From the NCBI GenBank assembly GCA_947476285.1, contig CANJPU010000053.1, positions 1-39,728 on the forward strand: 39,728 nt of DNA, written 5' to 3'. The notes beneath the pieces are model-generated. The model saw only the letters and a program-made list of their open reading frames with translations, was not told where the DNA came from and made no database searches. Made by a program: the position numbers and the translations under genes. How positions within the stretch are numbered: position 1 is the first letter of the stretch; every line of letters starts with the position of its first letter. This DNA is from Comamonadaceae bacterium (GTDB taxonomy: Bacteria > Pseudomonadota > Gammaproteobacteria > Burkholderiales > Burkholderiaceae_C). Positions 1-7,434 of the stretch are shown here, piece by piece.

Positions 1-85
1 ACACCGCCTGCCCACCTTTGACCAGCCTGACCGCCTCCATCTTGAATTCCAGCGTGTACTTGGCCCGTTTTCTCGTCTCACTCAT
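1..85 (-). CDS. IS3-family transposase OrfA, N-terminus (partial)
   Basis: The first 28 codons of an IS3-family OrfA start at an ATG at 85 behind a good ribosome-binding site (AAGGAG). The peptide begins MSETRKRAKYTLEFKMEAV, the typical start of the helix-turn-helix DNA-binding protein that, with OrfB made by frameshifting, forms the DDE transposase. The gene runs off the left edge. The IS3 OrfB tail at 3300-3395 is a separate fragment and cannot be paired with it here. Confidence 0.8.
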   Translation of the reverse strand, partial: MSETRKRAKYTLEFKMEAVRLVKGGQAV

Positions 86-149
86 TTCGTTCTCCTTGAA
101 CTGATTTTTAACCATCAGCTAAGCAGTACGTTTTTCGGGGGCAAGGTCA
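1..149 (-). mobile_element. IS3-family insertion sequence, one end (partial)
   Basis: The window opens inside an insertion sequence whose OrfA reads leftward off the edge. Its outer end is probably at base 149: read on the minus strand the element would start TGACCTTGCCCCCGAAAAA, which looks like an IS3-family terminal repeat (TGA...CCCCC). The rest of the element and its other end lie outside the window, so the target duplication cannot be confirmed. From 150 to 360 no gene is visible, only the short direct repeats listed separately. Confidence 0.6.
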
Positions 150-269
150 GATGAAGCGGCAGATATTGCGCGTTGAACTGTTGCGTTGCTGTTTGCATGT
201 TCGCTTTCAAAACCCAGCAGCACAGGCTAGGTATGGAGCGAACTTTGAAAACCCCGTATTTAGGCGAAT

Positions 270-352
270 AACCCCGGGGTTCTGGAATCAAGCATCTATG
301 CGGGTTACAGGCCGATTACGCTAAAAATCCGGGGTTTAACCCCGTGGTTCTG
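270..352. repeat. Pair of 15-bp direct repeats
   Basis: AACCCCGGGGTTCTG (270-284) and AACCCCGTGGTTCTG (338-352) differ at one base and lie 68 bp apart, about six and a half helical turns. The first is also a perfect 12-bp palindrome (270-281). A related AAAACCCCG lies at 248-256. They sit just past the stop codon of the hypothetical gene at 361-1050 and near the IS end. They could be protein-binding sites or part of an island replication or transfer region; function is unknown. Confidence 0.5.
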
Positions 353-360
353 ACGGTGTT

Positions 361-1050
361 TTAGTCAGCAGATAAGTTATCAGCTTCGTAGGTTTTCCAT
401 TCATCAAGCCACGGCTTTAAAAGCGGCTGTGTTTGGAACTTCGCTCTTACGCTTTTGGGCTTTGCGTATCCGGCACTGACCAGCGAAGCGCCTATAAGAA
501 CCGGATTCCATCGCGTTTCGCTTACACCACGAGCGCCAGGTATTGCGATGCAGGCGGCAAGCCACTTCGGTTTGTTCCCAAGTGGTCTTTTCCATTTTTC
601 TTCTGTTTGCCAGCGCAGGCCAGCGAAGCAAAACGCTATATCGCCAGTCGTCAGGGGCAGCAGCCCGGCCTTGGCAGGCTCCACGCCACCGGGCGCGCCA
701 GCAGTCGCCACGCGCGCGGCGGGTGTTTGGATGACTTGATATTTAAACCGTGGAAATTCGATAGCAATCCACTTAATAACGTCATCCCAATGAATTTCTT
801 CATGCGAAGTTCTTTGATGCGGTTCACACACTATTGGGTCTTTGTCGTCTCCCGGTGCATAAGACTTTATCGCGCCTGCGGACACGGCTTTATGTAGCGC
901 AAAGTGTTTGCCGGTTTCCGCTTGCAATCGGAGGATGGCTTCTTCAATTGAATGACGGCCTTCACGCCTTTTTAGCTCGTTTGCCCTGATAAGGTCATCA
1001 CCTTCTAGCGGTTCGAAACTGCCGATAACTTTTGCTTTGCCGGTTGTCAT
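361..1050 (-). CDS. Hypothetical island protein, 229 aa
   Basis: I do not recognise this gene. The ATG at 1050 is preceded by GAAAGGG at proper spacing; an in-frame TTG at 1065 is less likely. The product is soluble, with no signal peptide or membrane segment. A charged N-terminal third (EELKRREGRHSIEEA-like composition) precedes a Trp-rich C-terminal half with a segment reading FAGLRWQTEEKWKRPLG. It lies 113 bp downstream of the integrase on the same strand, so it is probably cargo or an accessory gene of the same island. The base composition (AT-richer patches) is unlike the catabolic genes further right. Confidence 0.6.
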   Translation of the reverse strand: MTTGKAKVIGSFEPLEGDDLIRANELKRREGRHSIEEAILRLQAETGKHFALHKAVSAGAIKSYAPGDDKDPIVCEPHQRTSHEEIHWDDVIKWIAIEFPRFKYQVIQTPAARVATAGAPGGVEPAKAGLLPLTTGDIAFCFAGLRWQTEEKWKRPLGNKPKWLAACIAIPGARGVSETRWNPVLIGASLVSAGYAKPKSVRAKFQTQPLLKPWLDEWKTYEADNLSAD

Positions 1051-1085
1051 GCTGTGCCCTTTCAAAACACGCTTTTAAAATAATG

Positions 1086-1155
1086 TGCCCCAGCCTGTCG
1101 GTGAAAGTATCCGACTTTTCGCCAGCGGTAATTAGTCGCGGGCTAGGCTGGGGCA
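1086..1155 (-). terminator. Long inverted repeat between integrase and hypothetical gene
   Basis: TGCCCCAGCCT (1086-1096) and AGGCTGGGGCA (1145-1155) form a perfect 11-bp inverted repeat around a 48-nt loop. On the minus strand the stem is followed by CATTATTTT, so it may attenuate or terminate integrase transcription. The long loop makes a classic Rho-independent terminator uncertain; a recombinase or regulator site is an alternative. Confidence 0.35.
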
Positions 1156-1163
1156 AAACTGAT

Positions 1164-2516
1164 TTACGCGGCTTGTACCACGCGCAGCGCACCGGGCGCG
1201 GCCTTGGCATCAAACACTACCCCAGCTTGCTCCAGTATCCACGCTTCAATCTTTTCATGGTGAACGCGCAGCAGGTCAAGCGGTCGCACGGTGTAATGCT
1301 TTTCTGCGGTCGCACTGGGTTTGTGTCCCATCAGTTGCGCCACCACGCCGGCGGGTATTTCCAGCCACTCGGTCAGGCTCTTGAACGAACGGCGCAGGCC
1401 ATGCAGGGTCAGGCCTTCATTGCCCACCACGGCGGCGATATGGGTTAACGTAGTGCTTGGTCTGGCGATAGGCCCCGCCTTCTTGTCGCCACCTCGCTGA
1501 TTCGAAGCGAAAACCCATTCATTGCGACGCGGTAAGGCGTGCAGCAGTTGCGACACGTAGCTTGTCAGCGGTATCACGCGCTCGCCTTCTACCTTGTCGC
1601 GGATGGTCAGGCCTCGCCATTGGGTGTTTATGTCGCTCCAATGCAGGCCCTTAATTTCGCCGGGTCTTGCGCCAGTCAGTAGCAGCGTTTGAAGATATGC
1701 CGATATGGTCGGGTTGCCTGATTGACGCACGGCGGTAAACCATGCGGGTAACTGTTCGCGTAACAGTGCATCCTGTTTGATGCCGGGCTTGCCCAAAGCT
1801 TCGCGGCTCTTTTTGGTCTTGGCAGGGTTCACGCTTGGCAGGGCTGGCGCATATTCAGGTTGTTCAGCGCACCAGCCTAAAAACGCTTTCAGGCAGCGCC
1901 ACGCCAATCTTGCGGATGTTGGGCGGGTCTTGCCTTCGCGTGCGGCCCATGCCTCCACCACTGGCGCGGTCAGGTCACGCAAGGGCAAAGCCGTCAGCGC
2001 ATGAAGCGGCCCCGGCTTGGTCGTACCCGTGCCACGCTTGAACCTTTCGCCCCCGGCGGCGCACAATTTCAAATGGTCGCGGTAGTGGCGGTCGCCCCAA
2101 TGAGGGCGGCGTTCGGTCGTGTAGGTGTCCCACAGTTCGCCCACAGTCACGGCTTGCACGGCGGCGGCGGCTTGTTCAGCAGCTTTGACGGCCTCTTGCT
2201 GGCGCTCTGAATCTCGCGGGTCAGTGCCTTGTTCAGTCAAACCCCGCAAGCGGTGCGCTTCGACTTTGGCAGCATCAATCGACACGGCAGGCCATTCGCC
2301 CAGGGCGCGGGTGAATAGCTTGCCCTTGATGCGGGTTTCAAATTGCCAGTGTTTGCCCCCGGCTTTGGTAATGCGAAGTCGCAAGCCTTTTTTATCGGCG
2401 TCACGCACCAGCGCGAACGACAGCCCATCAGGGCAGGCGGCACGCTCCAGCAGGCCATGCGTCAGGTCATGGGCGGCGGTGTAGTCAATCGCGGTGGTTT
2501 TGCTCGGGCGTGCCAT
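1164..2516 (-). CDS. P4-like tyrosine integrase (phage/genomic island), 450 aa
   Basis: Site-specific tyrosine recombinase that would insert and excise the island to the left. The N-terminal ~100 residues form the DUF4102-type arm-binding domain seen in P4-like integrases (KKGLRLRITKAGGKHWQF, then LGEWPAVSIDAAK). The catalytic domain shows the expected residues: Arg284 in TGARPGEI, Lys308 in RDKVEGERVIPL, His372 and Arg375 in HGLRRSF, His398 in MGHKP and the nucleophile Tyr408 in EKHYTVR. Length (450 aa) suits the family. The start codon faces the tRNA-Lys fragment at 2685, with arm-type repeats between, so the gene is transcribed away from the attachment site and the island lies mostly to the left of the window. 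Confidence 0.95.
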   Translation of the reverse strand: MARPSKTTAIDYTAAHDLTHGLLERAACPDGLSFALVRDADKKGLRLRITKAGGKHWQFETRIKGKLFTRALGEWPAVSIDAAKVEAHRLRGLTEQGTDPRDSERQQEAVKAAEQAAAAVQAVTVGELWDTYTTERRPHWGDRHYRDHLKLCAAGGERFKRGTGTTKPGPLHALTALPLRDLTAPVVEAWAAREGKTRPTSARLAWRCLKAFLGWCAEQPEYAPALPSVNPAKTKKSREALGKPGIKQDALLREQLPAWFTAVRQSGNPTISAYLQTLLLTGARPGEIKGLHWSDINTQWRGLTIRDKVEGERVIPLTSYVSQLLHALPRRNEWVFASNQRGGDKKAGPIARPSTTLTHIAAVVGNEGLTLHGLRRSFKSLTEWLEIPAGVVAQLMGHKPSATAEKHYTVRPLDLLRVHHEKIEAWILEQAGVVFDAKAAPGALRVVQAA

Positions 2517-2531
2517 GTTGAACCCCTTCGG

Positions 2532-2553
2532 ATTTACAGACTATTTACAGACT
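2532..2553. repeat. Tandem 11-bp repeat upstream of the integrase
   Basis: ATTTACAGACT occurs twice head to tail with no mismatch, beginning 16 bp upstream of the integrase start codon. Position and 11-bp period (one helical turn) suggest a binding site for the integrase, an excisionase or a repressor. Confidence 0.7.
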
Positions 2554-2573
2554 GAATTAGGCTATTTTGGCGA

Positions 2574-2660
2574 ATATAAATCAACACTAAAGCTGTTTAT
2601 TCGTCCAGTTTATTTCTCGTAACCTGTTGATTTATATAGATTGTACTATTTAAATCAACA
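2574..2660. repeat. Three TAAATCAACA sites: putative integrase arm sites
   Basis: The decamer TAAATCAACA occurs at 2577-2586 (+), as its complement at 2625-2634 (-), and at 2651-2660 (+). The first two extend to a perfect 13-bp inverted repeat (ATATAAATCAACA at 2574-2586, TGTTGATTTATAT at 2625-2637). They fill the AT-rich gap between the integrase start and the tRNA crossover point at 2685, where arm-type sites of a P4-like att region are expected. Confidence 0.65.
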
Positions 2661-2684
2661 AAGAAAAATAGCTATTTAATCCTA

Positions 2685-2730
2685 CTTTTAATCCGTTGGT
2701 CACAAGTTCGAATCTTGTACGTCCTACCAA
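2685..2730 (+). other. attachment site: 3' half of a tRNA-Lys(TTT)-like gene
   Basis: The sequence from 2685 begins with an anticodon loop CTTTTAA (anticodon TTT, 2687-2689), then the 3' anticodon-stem strand TCCGT, a variable loop, a perfect T-arm (ACAAG-TTCGAAT-CTTGT, 2702-2718), acceptor strand ACGTCCT, discriminator A and CCA (2727-2729). The bases just 5' of the loop (CCTAC) do not pair with TCCGT, so the 5' half of the tRNA is absent. This is the usual scar of integration in a tRNA anticodon loop. It is not a functional tRNA; the intact gene is presumably at the far end of the island. A 34-bp part (2697-2730) is repeated at 10508-10541. Confidence 0.85.
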
Positions 2731-2752
2731 AAAATCCATTGCCACATTGAAT

Positions 2753-2784
2753 AGTCTGCTACATAAAAAATAGCAGGCTTTTTT
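2753..2784 (+). terminator. Rho-independent terminator of the tRNA-Lys remnant
   Basis: AGTCTGCTA (2753-2761) and TAGCAGGCT (2771-2779) pair over nine positions with one G-U, followed by a run of six T. It lies 24 bp after the tRNA CCA end. A near-identical hairpin follows the second tRNA copy at 10555-10586, so both are the original tRNA downstream region. From 2785 to 2932 no gene is visible. Confidence 0.8.
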
Positions 2785-2932
2785 CTTTGTGGCGCTATTG
2801 CCAGAATATTGCCAGAATATTTCCTGATACCCCGTGTCAACATGATAGGAAGTCGATCTGCCATCGTCGTCTTAACCTTACGGGCGGCATGCTGAGGAAA
2901 TGTCAACATCTGTCAACAGGTGCGCGAGCTGG

Positions 2933-3013
2933 CTTCCTCCCTTCTGGTTGTCCTTGGCCTTGCCCTCAGCCACGGTCTGCCACTGCATGTTGCTCGGCGC
3001 ATCGGCACCGCCA
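2933..3013 (-). pseudogene. HNH endonuclease C-terminal remnant (copy A)
   Basis: The minus strand encodes GGADAPSNMQWQTVAEGKAKD, truncated here by neighbours: this matches the end of the small HNH nuclease family (NMQWQT...AKAKD) and copy B at 10283-10510. The HNH core residues themselves are missing; at about 3013 the sequence switches to unrelated DNA that runs into the Bug remnant. The fragment is too short to function. Confidence 0.6.
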
Positions 3014-3040
3014 ACGAATACGGTAGTAGGGGGGGAATGC

Positions 3041-3265
3041 TTATTCCGGCAAAATTCCCATGGCGGCGAGGGACTTGCCTGTTTTTGCCCGATCGGCGAG
3101 CCATAACGCTGCGAAATCCGCAGTACTGGAGCCCCCTGGCGTGCTCCCTGACCGGATGATTTCATCCCTCAACGCGGGCGTCTGGAGAATCTGGGAGACG
3201 CCTTTTTGCAGGCGATCAATGATTTCGGGCGGCGTACCGGCAGGAACGAACAGTCCTGTTTGACC
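3041..3265 (-). pseudogene. Bug/TctC solute-binding protein, C-terminal remnant
   Basis: About 75 codons ending in a TAA at 3041 read GLFVPAGTPPEIIDRLQKGV and continue in frame to MGILPE. This is the C-terminal part of a Bug protein: the APxGTPxxIVxxL motif followed by the final amphipathic helices. The N-terminal three quarters (signal peptide and ligand-binding motifs) are gone, and an IS3 transposase fragment abuts it. It is a decayed gene between other fragments. Confidence 0.75.
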
Positions 3266-3299
3266 TTGCCCCTGTTTACCGCACTCCATAGGCTACCCA

Positions 3300-3395
3300 T
3301 TATGCGGACTTCATGTCTCGCTGCTGGGCCGCGATCCAGCGTTGCTCGAACGTCATCGGGCTGACGTAGCCCAGCGTCGAGTGCAACCATCGCCC
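3300..3395 (-). pseudogene. IS3-family transposase OrfB, C-terminal remnant
   Basis: The last ~31 codons of an IS3 OrfB, GRWLHSTLGYVSPMTFEQRW and onward to DMKSA and a TAA at 3300-3302. HSTLGYxSPxxFE is the diagnostic tail of the IS3 integrase domain. Homology stops near 3395, so the catalytic DDE residues are absent. The stretch 3396-3690 shows no gene; it holds only weak inverted repeats near 3600-3640 downstream of the Crp/Fnr gene. Confidence 0.75.
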
Positions 3396-3690
3396 GCTGC
3401 GACTCGCCTGCCGCACTAAATCCCATTTGTTTACTGGCCCTCGCGGGCGCGTACGCATCAGTGATGCTGCTGTGACCCTCTGTGATTGCGTCACCCTCGC
3501 GCGCGCGCACTGCTGACTGAATTCGGGCCTGCTTTAGGCTCGGCGTCAGCCCATTCGCGATGACTTCGATGACATTCAATACTGCTAGCTGCTACTCAGC
3601 GAATTAGTCAAGCCTGCAAGGAGGCTAATTTGGCTCATCCCGCACTCCTTTGCAGTACTCAACGCCTGGGGGCAGAATCGGTAGACTTGT

Positions 3691-4395
3691 TCAGACTTTC
3701 CCTAGCGCAGGGACGTTAGTCAGCATGATTTGCCCATATTCGATCCGCACCAACTTGCTCCGTTCCAGGCGTTTGAGTTCCTTGCTCACGCTCTGACGGG
3801 TGACGCCCAGCAGGTTGCCCAGATCGTCCTGGGTAATTTTGATGCCTATGACGCCTGGCCCCACCGGTATTCCATACGTCTTGGCGATCGCGACCAACAC
3901 GCGCGTGAGCCGGACGTGCAGGCGCTCGAAAATGTGTTCATCGAGCAGGGCCAGGGCCATGCGCTGAAAGTCTCCGACGTGGTTGGCGACGCTGGGCCAG
4001 AGCTTGGGGTTGCGGGCCAGCATGGCCAGAAAGGCCGCGCGCCGCACGAACAGGATTTTCGTGTTCTCGCGCGCGACATAGGAGTAAGTGGAGCCCCTGC
4101 CATCGAGGACGCTGACCAGCCCGAACAGCATGCCGGGTTGTGCGAAACGCCGAATGTAGCGGCGCCCATCCTCATGGCCCGCGCTGACCTCGACGCTTCC
4201 GGCGGCGATGGCATAGAGCCCATCGGCAATCTCACCCTGGCGCAGCAGACACCTGCCCGCCGGGTCACGAATCACGCGCATGTCTTCGATCAGGCCTTGT
4301 ACATCGTGCTGGGGCCAGTTCCGAAAAAGCTGCATCTCAGGAACCACCCGTTGGATCAGAAGCATATCTTCGGGTGAGAAGGTATCGGCAGGCAT
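3691..4395 (-). CDS. Crp/Fnr-family transcriptional regulator, 234 aa
   Basis: The cyclic-nucleotide-binding-like beta-roll spans about residues 23-115, then a long dimerisation helix and a winged helix-turn-helix at about 187-211 (ITQDDLGNLLGVTRQSVSKE), the Crp-type reader. The usual phosphate-binding Glu of cAMP-binding Crp is Leu (PGMLFGLVSVLDG), and there is no N-terminal Cys cluster as in Fnr, so the signal is probably neither cAMP nor an iron-sulfur cluster. I start it at the ATG at 4395 because an upstream in-frame start (4479) would overlap the promoter of the divergent Bug gene. It is a likely local regulator of the Bug - hydrolase - Bug - creatininase operon starting at 4501. Confidence 0.9.
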   Translation of the reverse strand: MPADTFSPEDMLLIQRVVPEMQLFRNWPQHDVQGLIEDMRVIRDPAGRCLLRQGEIADGLYAIAAGSVEVSAGHEDGRRYIRRFAQPGMLFGLVSVLDGRGSTYSYVARENTKILFVRRAAFLAMLARNPKLWPSVANHVGDFQRMALALLDEHIFERLHVRLTRVLVAIAKTYGIPVGPGVIGIKITQDDLGNLLGVTRQSVSKELKRLERSKLVRIEYGQIMLTNVPALGKV

Positions 4396-4430
4396 GACCG
4401 TACAGTTTTCCGAGGGTGGGTCGAGTGAAT

Positions 4431-4446
4431 TGTAAACAGTTTGACA
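4431..4446. promoter_or_regulatory. Candidate Crp/Fnr operator
   Basis: TGTAAACAGTTTGACA is an imperfect dyad (TGTAAAC facing GTTTgACA) with TGT/ACA half-site ends as in Crp/Fnr operators. It lies in the 105-bp divergent gap, 36 bp upstream of the regulator's start and 54 bp upstream of the Bug start, so it could serve both directions. TTGACA at 4441-4446 resembles a -35 box but has no well-spaced -10. Confidence 0.4.
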
Positions 4447-4500
4447 GTGTTGCACGGGGCCCGCTGCTACGATTTTCACAGCTTCCGACAGGAGTGAAAA

Positions 4501-5493
4501 ATGACTATATATCTTCAGCGTGCGGCACCCTTGGCCTGGATGCGCATCGTCTTGACCAGCGTCGCGCTATTCGCAGGCGTGACCGAAGCCCTCGCACAGA
4601 GCTACCCTTCCCGGCTAGTGCGCTTGATTGTGCCCTACCCGGTGGGAGGTTCGGCGGACCTGGTGACGCGCATCGTGGCCGACAAGCTTTCATCGTCGTG
4701 GACGCCTGTCATCGTCGAGTCCAAACCGGGCGCCAACGGCAACATCGCGTCCGACTACGTTTCACGCCTGCCGGGCGATGGGTATACCTTTCTGGTTGCA
4801 TCGGGCTTTCTAACGGTCAATCCCTTGCTTCATCCAGAGTTGAAATGGACGCACAAGACTTTCGTACCAGTAGCGCTGATGGGAGGCGGGCCGCCGAATG
4901 TATTCGTCACCCCGGCCGCTGCGCCCTTCGCCAGCCTCCAGGAGATCGTGCGCAATGCAAAGGCCAAGCCACGCCAGCTCAACGTTGGCACGCCCAGTCT
5001 GGGCAGCTCGAATCATTTCGGCCTGGAGCTGTTCTACAGCACGGCCGGCATCGAAGTTTTCCCAATTGTCTACACAGGCACCCCGCCGGTCGTGCCCGCA
5101 TTGGTACGGGGGGATGTCGACCTCTCTCTGCTGCCGGTGACCCTCGTTGTGCCGCAGGTGCGCGGCGAACGGATGAAGGCACTCGCGATCAGCTCGACCA
5201 AACGCTCTTCGCTGATGCCGGAGTTGCCCACCGTCGCCGAGGCCGGCTTCCCCGAGGCCGTGCTTCTGCCGTGGTTTGGCTTGGTCGCGCCACCGGGAAC
5301 GCCGCGCGCGGTGGTTGACGCAGTCAATGCCGAAGTCAGGAAGGCGCTCGCCAGCAAGGACGTGATCGAGCGCATGGAAAAGATCGGCGCAGAGATACTT
5401 GGCGGTACAGCCGACGACTTTCAGCGGCACATCGACCGCGAGGCAGAAGTGATGGGCCGTTTGATCAAAGAGCGGAACATCCGCATCCAATAA
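4501..5493 (+). CDS. Bug/TctC-family periplasmic solute-binding protein, 330 aa
   Basis: Extracytoplasmic receptor of the tripartite tricarboxylate transporter type, a two-lobed periplasmic protein that usually binds carboxylates. A Sec signal peptide covers residues 1-32 (cleavage ALA-QS). Family blocks follow: YPSRLVRLIVPYPVGGSADL with the GGxxD loop, GANGNIASDYV, DGYTFLVAS, LGSSNHFGLELF, and ELPTVAEAGFP then APPGTPRAVV. It has an excellent ribosome-binding site (AGGAG) and is the first gene of a four-gene operon, 23 bp before the hydrolase. The divergent Crp/Fnr gene is the likely regulator. The ligand is unknown; nearby amidohydrolase-type enzymes suggest an amide or aromatic amino-acid breakdown product. 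Confidence 0.93.
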   Translation: MTIYLQRAAPLAWMRIVLTSVALFAGVTEALAQSYPSRLVRLIVPYPVGGSADLVTRIVADKLSSSWTPVIVESKPGANGNIASDYVSRLPGDGYTFLVASGFLTVNPLLHPELKWTHKTFVPVALMGGGPPNVFVTPAAAPFASLQEIVRNAKAKPRQLNVGTPSLGSSNHFGLELFYSTAGIEVFPIVYTGTPPVVPALVRGDVDLSLLPVTLVVPQVRGERMKALAISSTKRSSLMPELPTVAEAGFPEAVLLPWFGLVAPPGTPRAVVDAVNAEVRKALASKDVIERMEKIGAEILGGTADDFQRHIDREAEVMGRLIKERNIRIQ

Positions 5494-5516
5494 ACACAAA
5501 GAGAATAGCCAACGCC

Positions 5517-6374
5517 ATGAACCAACCCAACTATAGCCGAGCATTCTGCGAGCCCCAATATGATCCCTACCAGACGGCGCCCGACGGGCCCGAGGTGATG
5601 AAGCGGCGTCTCGCCCTTGCCGTCAAGGCTCGCGACGAGTTCGCTTCCCATCTCGACGTTCCGTATGGCCCAACGGAAAAGGAACGCGTCGACATCTTTC
5701 CGGCGAAGGGTGAAAGTCGCGGGGTGATGGTATTCATCCATGGCGGCTATTGGCAGCGGCTGGACAAGAGCAACCTGATGTTCCTCGCCAACTCCTTCGT
5801 CAACGCCGGCATCACACTAGTGCAGGTCAACTACAACCTCGCGCCGGCAGTGACTCTGGACAAGATCGTCGACGAAGTGCGCGCGGCCTGCGCCTGGGTC
5901 TGGCACAGCATCGGTCAATACGGCGGGGATCGCGACCGCATTTACATTGGAGGCAATTCCGCAGGCGGACATCTGACAGCAATGATGGCCGCTACCGACT
6001 GGAAGGCGATCGATCCGGCGCTGCCGGAGGATCTGATGAAAGGTGGCCTGCCGATCAGCGGCATCTACGAGCTCGAGCCGCTTTTGCATACGAGCATCAA
6101 CGATGCCCTGGTTATGGACATGGAAACGGCCGTGCGCAACAGCCCGAACCGGTACGCGCCGACCCTGAAGGGCCCGCTGCTAATTCCCGTGGGCGCGCTG
6201 GAGAGCCCCGAGTTCCAGCGCCAGACCCGGCTGCTCGCCGATAGCTGGCCCGATGTGCCCTCGCGCCAGATGGTGGTCCCTGGCTGCCATCACTACAACA
6301 TCCTGCTGGAACTCGCGAACCCACAGAGCCCGCTGTTCCGCGCGACCCTGGAATTGATGAAACTTGACCAATGA
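5517..6374 (+). CDS. Alpha/beta hydrolase, kynurenine formamidase-like, 285 aa
   Basis: The oxyanion-hole motif HGGYW (residues 75-79) is the hallmark of the arylformamidase branch of alpha/beta hydrolases. The nucleophile elbow GGNSAGG places Ser148; His258 or His259 in PGCHHYNIL is the likely catalytic His, and Glu229 in GALESPEF sits where the acid is expected. There is no signal peptide, so it is cytoplasmic. The family hydrolyses N-formylkynurenine or related formamides and esters; no other kynurenine genes are nearby, so the substrate may differ. Its stop overlaps the next Bug start (ATGA), which implies translational coupling within the operon. Confidence 0.88.
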   Translation: MNQPNYSRAFCEPQYDPYQTAPDGPEVMKRRLALAVKARDEFASHLDVPYGPTEKERVDIFPAKGESRGVMVFIHGGYWQRLDKSNLMFLANSFVNAGITLVQVNYNLAPAVTLDKIVDEVRAACAWVWHSIGQYGGDRDRIYIGGNSAGGHLTAMMAATDWKAIDPALPEDLMKGGLPISGIYELEPLLHTSINDALVMDMETAVRNSPNRYAPTLKGPLLIPVGALESPEFQRQTRLLADSWPDVPSRQMVVPGCHHYNILLELANPQSPLFRATLELMKLDQ

Positions 6375-7405
6375 TGATGACTGCCAACCGAATGCCTAGT
6401 CCATCTAACCGCGCGAAGGCCGTGACGGTTCTGCGCGGTGCCATCCGTGTCGTAAGCGCTATCGCGCTTTGCGGCCTGTTCGCGTCAGGGGCCCAGGCGC
6501 AGGAGCGTTATCCCGCACGGCCGATCACCCTGGTCGTCCCTTTTGCCGCAGGCGGTCCGACCGACAATTTCAGCCGCGTTGTCGCAGAGCGGCTCTCGAA
6601 GGATCTCGGGCAGCCGGTCGTGGTGGTCAATCGCGCCGGCGCAGGTGGCATCATCGGCACTCAATCGGTCGCGACCAGCAAACCGGATGGCTACACATTG
6701 CTCATCGGCACGGCGGCCACGCACGGGATCAATCTGCCACTGTACAAGTCCTTGCCCTACCATCCCTTGCGCGACTTCGAGATGGTCGCCTTCCTGAACA
6801 GGCAATCCTTCGTATTGCTGACCGCTCCCTCGATGCCCCGCAATCTCAAGGAGTTCATCGCAACGGTCAAGGCCAATCCGCAAAAATACGCCTACGCTTC
6901 AGCGGGCAATGGCACGACTTCCCATCTTTATGCGGAAATTCTGAAGACCCTGGCCGGCATCGATGCTGTGCATGTCCCGTTCAAGGGATCGGGGCCTGCG
7001 CTGCAGTCCATACTCGGCGGCCAACCCCAGTTCATGCTCGAATCGTTTGGATTCGCCAAGGGGCAAATCCAGGCCGGCAAGATCCAAGCGCTTGCCGTCG
7101 GATCGCGCAAGCGCTCGGTTGACTTCCCGGACGTGCCGACCTTGACCGAAGCGGGTCTGCAGGGCTTCGAGCCCGCAACATGGTCGCTGCTGGCAGCGCC
7201 GGCGAAAACGCCCAGGGCCATCGTCGATCAGCTCAATGCTGCCGTCAACAAGATTATGTCCGATCGTGCGATCGTCGAGCGTCTCGACGGAATTGGGTTC
7301 GAAAGCATCGCAGACTCGACGCCGGAGAGCGCAACCGCTATCGTCAAGTCGGAAATCGAGAAATTCACCCAGGTCGTCACCGCCCTGGGTATCAAGCTCG
7401 ATTAA
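6371..7405 (+). CDS. Bug/TctC-family periplasmic solute-binding protein, 344 aa
   Basis: Second receptor of the same operon. The reading frame opens with ATGATGATG overlapping the hydrolase stop; no separate ribosome-binding site is seen, so coupling is likely, and a later ATG at 6392 is possible. The signal peptide has a long n-region and cleaves near AQA-QE (residue 43). Family blocks: YPARPITLVVPFAAGGPTD, GAGGIIGTQSV, PDGYTLLIG, NGTTSHLYAEIL, HVPFKGSG, DVPTLTEAGL. It differs greatly from the first Bug of the operon, so two ligands or two states of one pathway may be served. Confidence 0.93.
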   Translation: MMMTANRMPSPSNRAKAVTVLRGAIRVVSAIALCGLFASGAQAQERYPARPITLVVPFAAGGPTDNFSRVVAERLSKDLGQPVVVVNRAGAGGIIGTQSVATSKPDGYTLLIGTAATHGINLPLYKSLPYHPLRDFEMVAFLNRQSFVLLTAPSMPRNLKEFIATVKANPQKYAYASAGNGTTSHLYAEILKTLAGIDAVHVPFKGSGPALQSILGGQPQFMLESFGFAKGQIQAGKIQALAVGSRKRSVDFPDVPTLTEAGLQGFEPATWSLLAAPAKTPRAIVDQLNAAVNKIMSDRAIVERLDGIGFESIADSTPESATAIVKSEIEKFTQVVTALGIKLD

Positions 7406-7434
7406 TTTCACCGTCCACGCACGCGGGAACACAC

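Noticed and set aside
2685..2729. Functional tRNA-Lys gene
   Set aside because: Only the anticodon loop to CCA is present; the upstream bases do not form the acceptor, D-arm or anticodon stem.
4441..4473. Sigma-70 promoter TTGACA / TACGAT before the first Bug gene
   Set aside because: The spacer is 21 bp, too long; kept only as part of the operator candidate.
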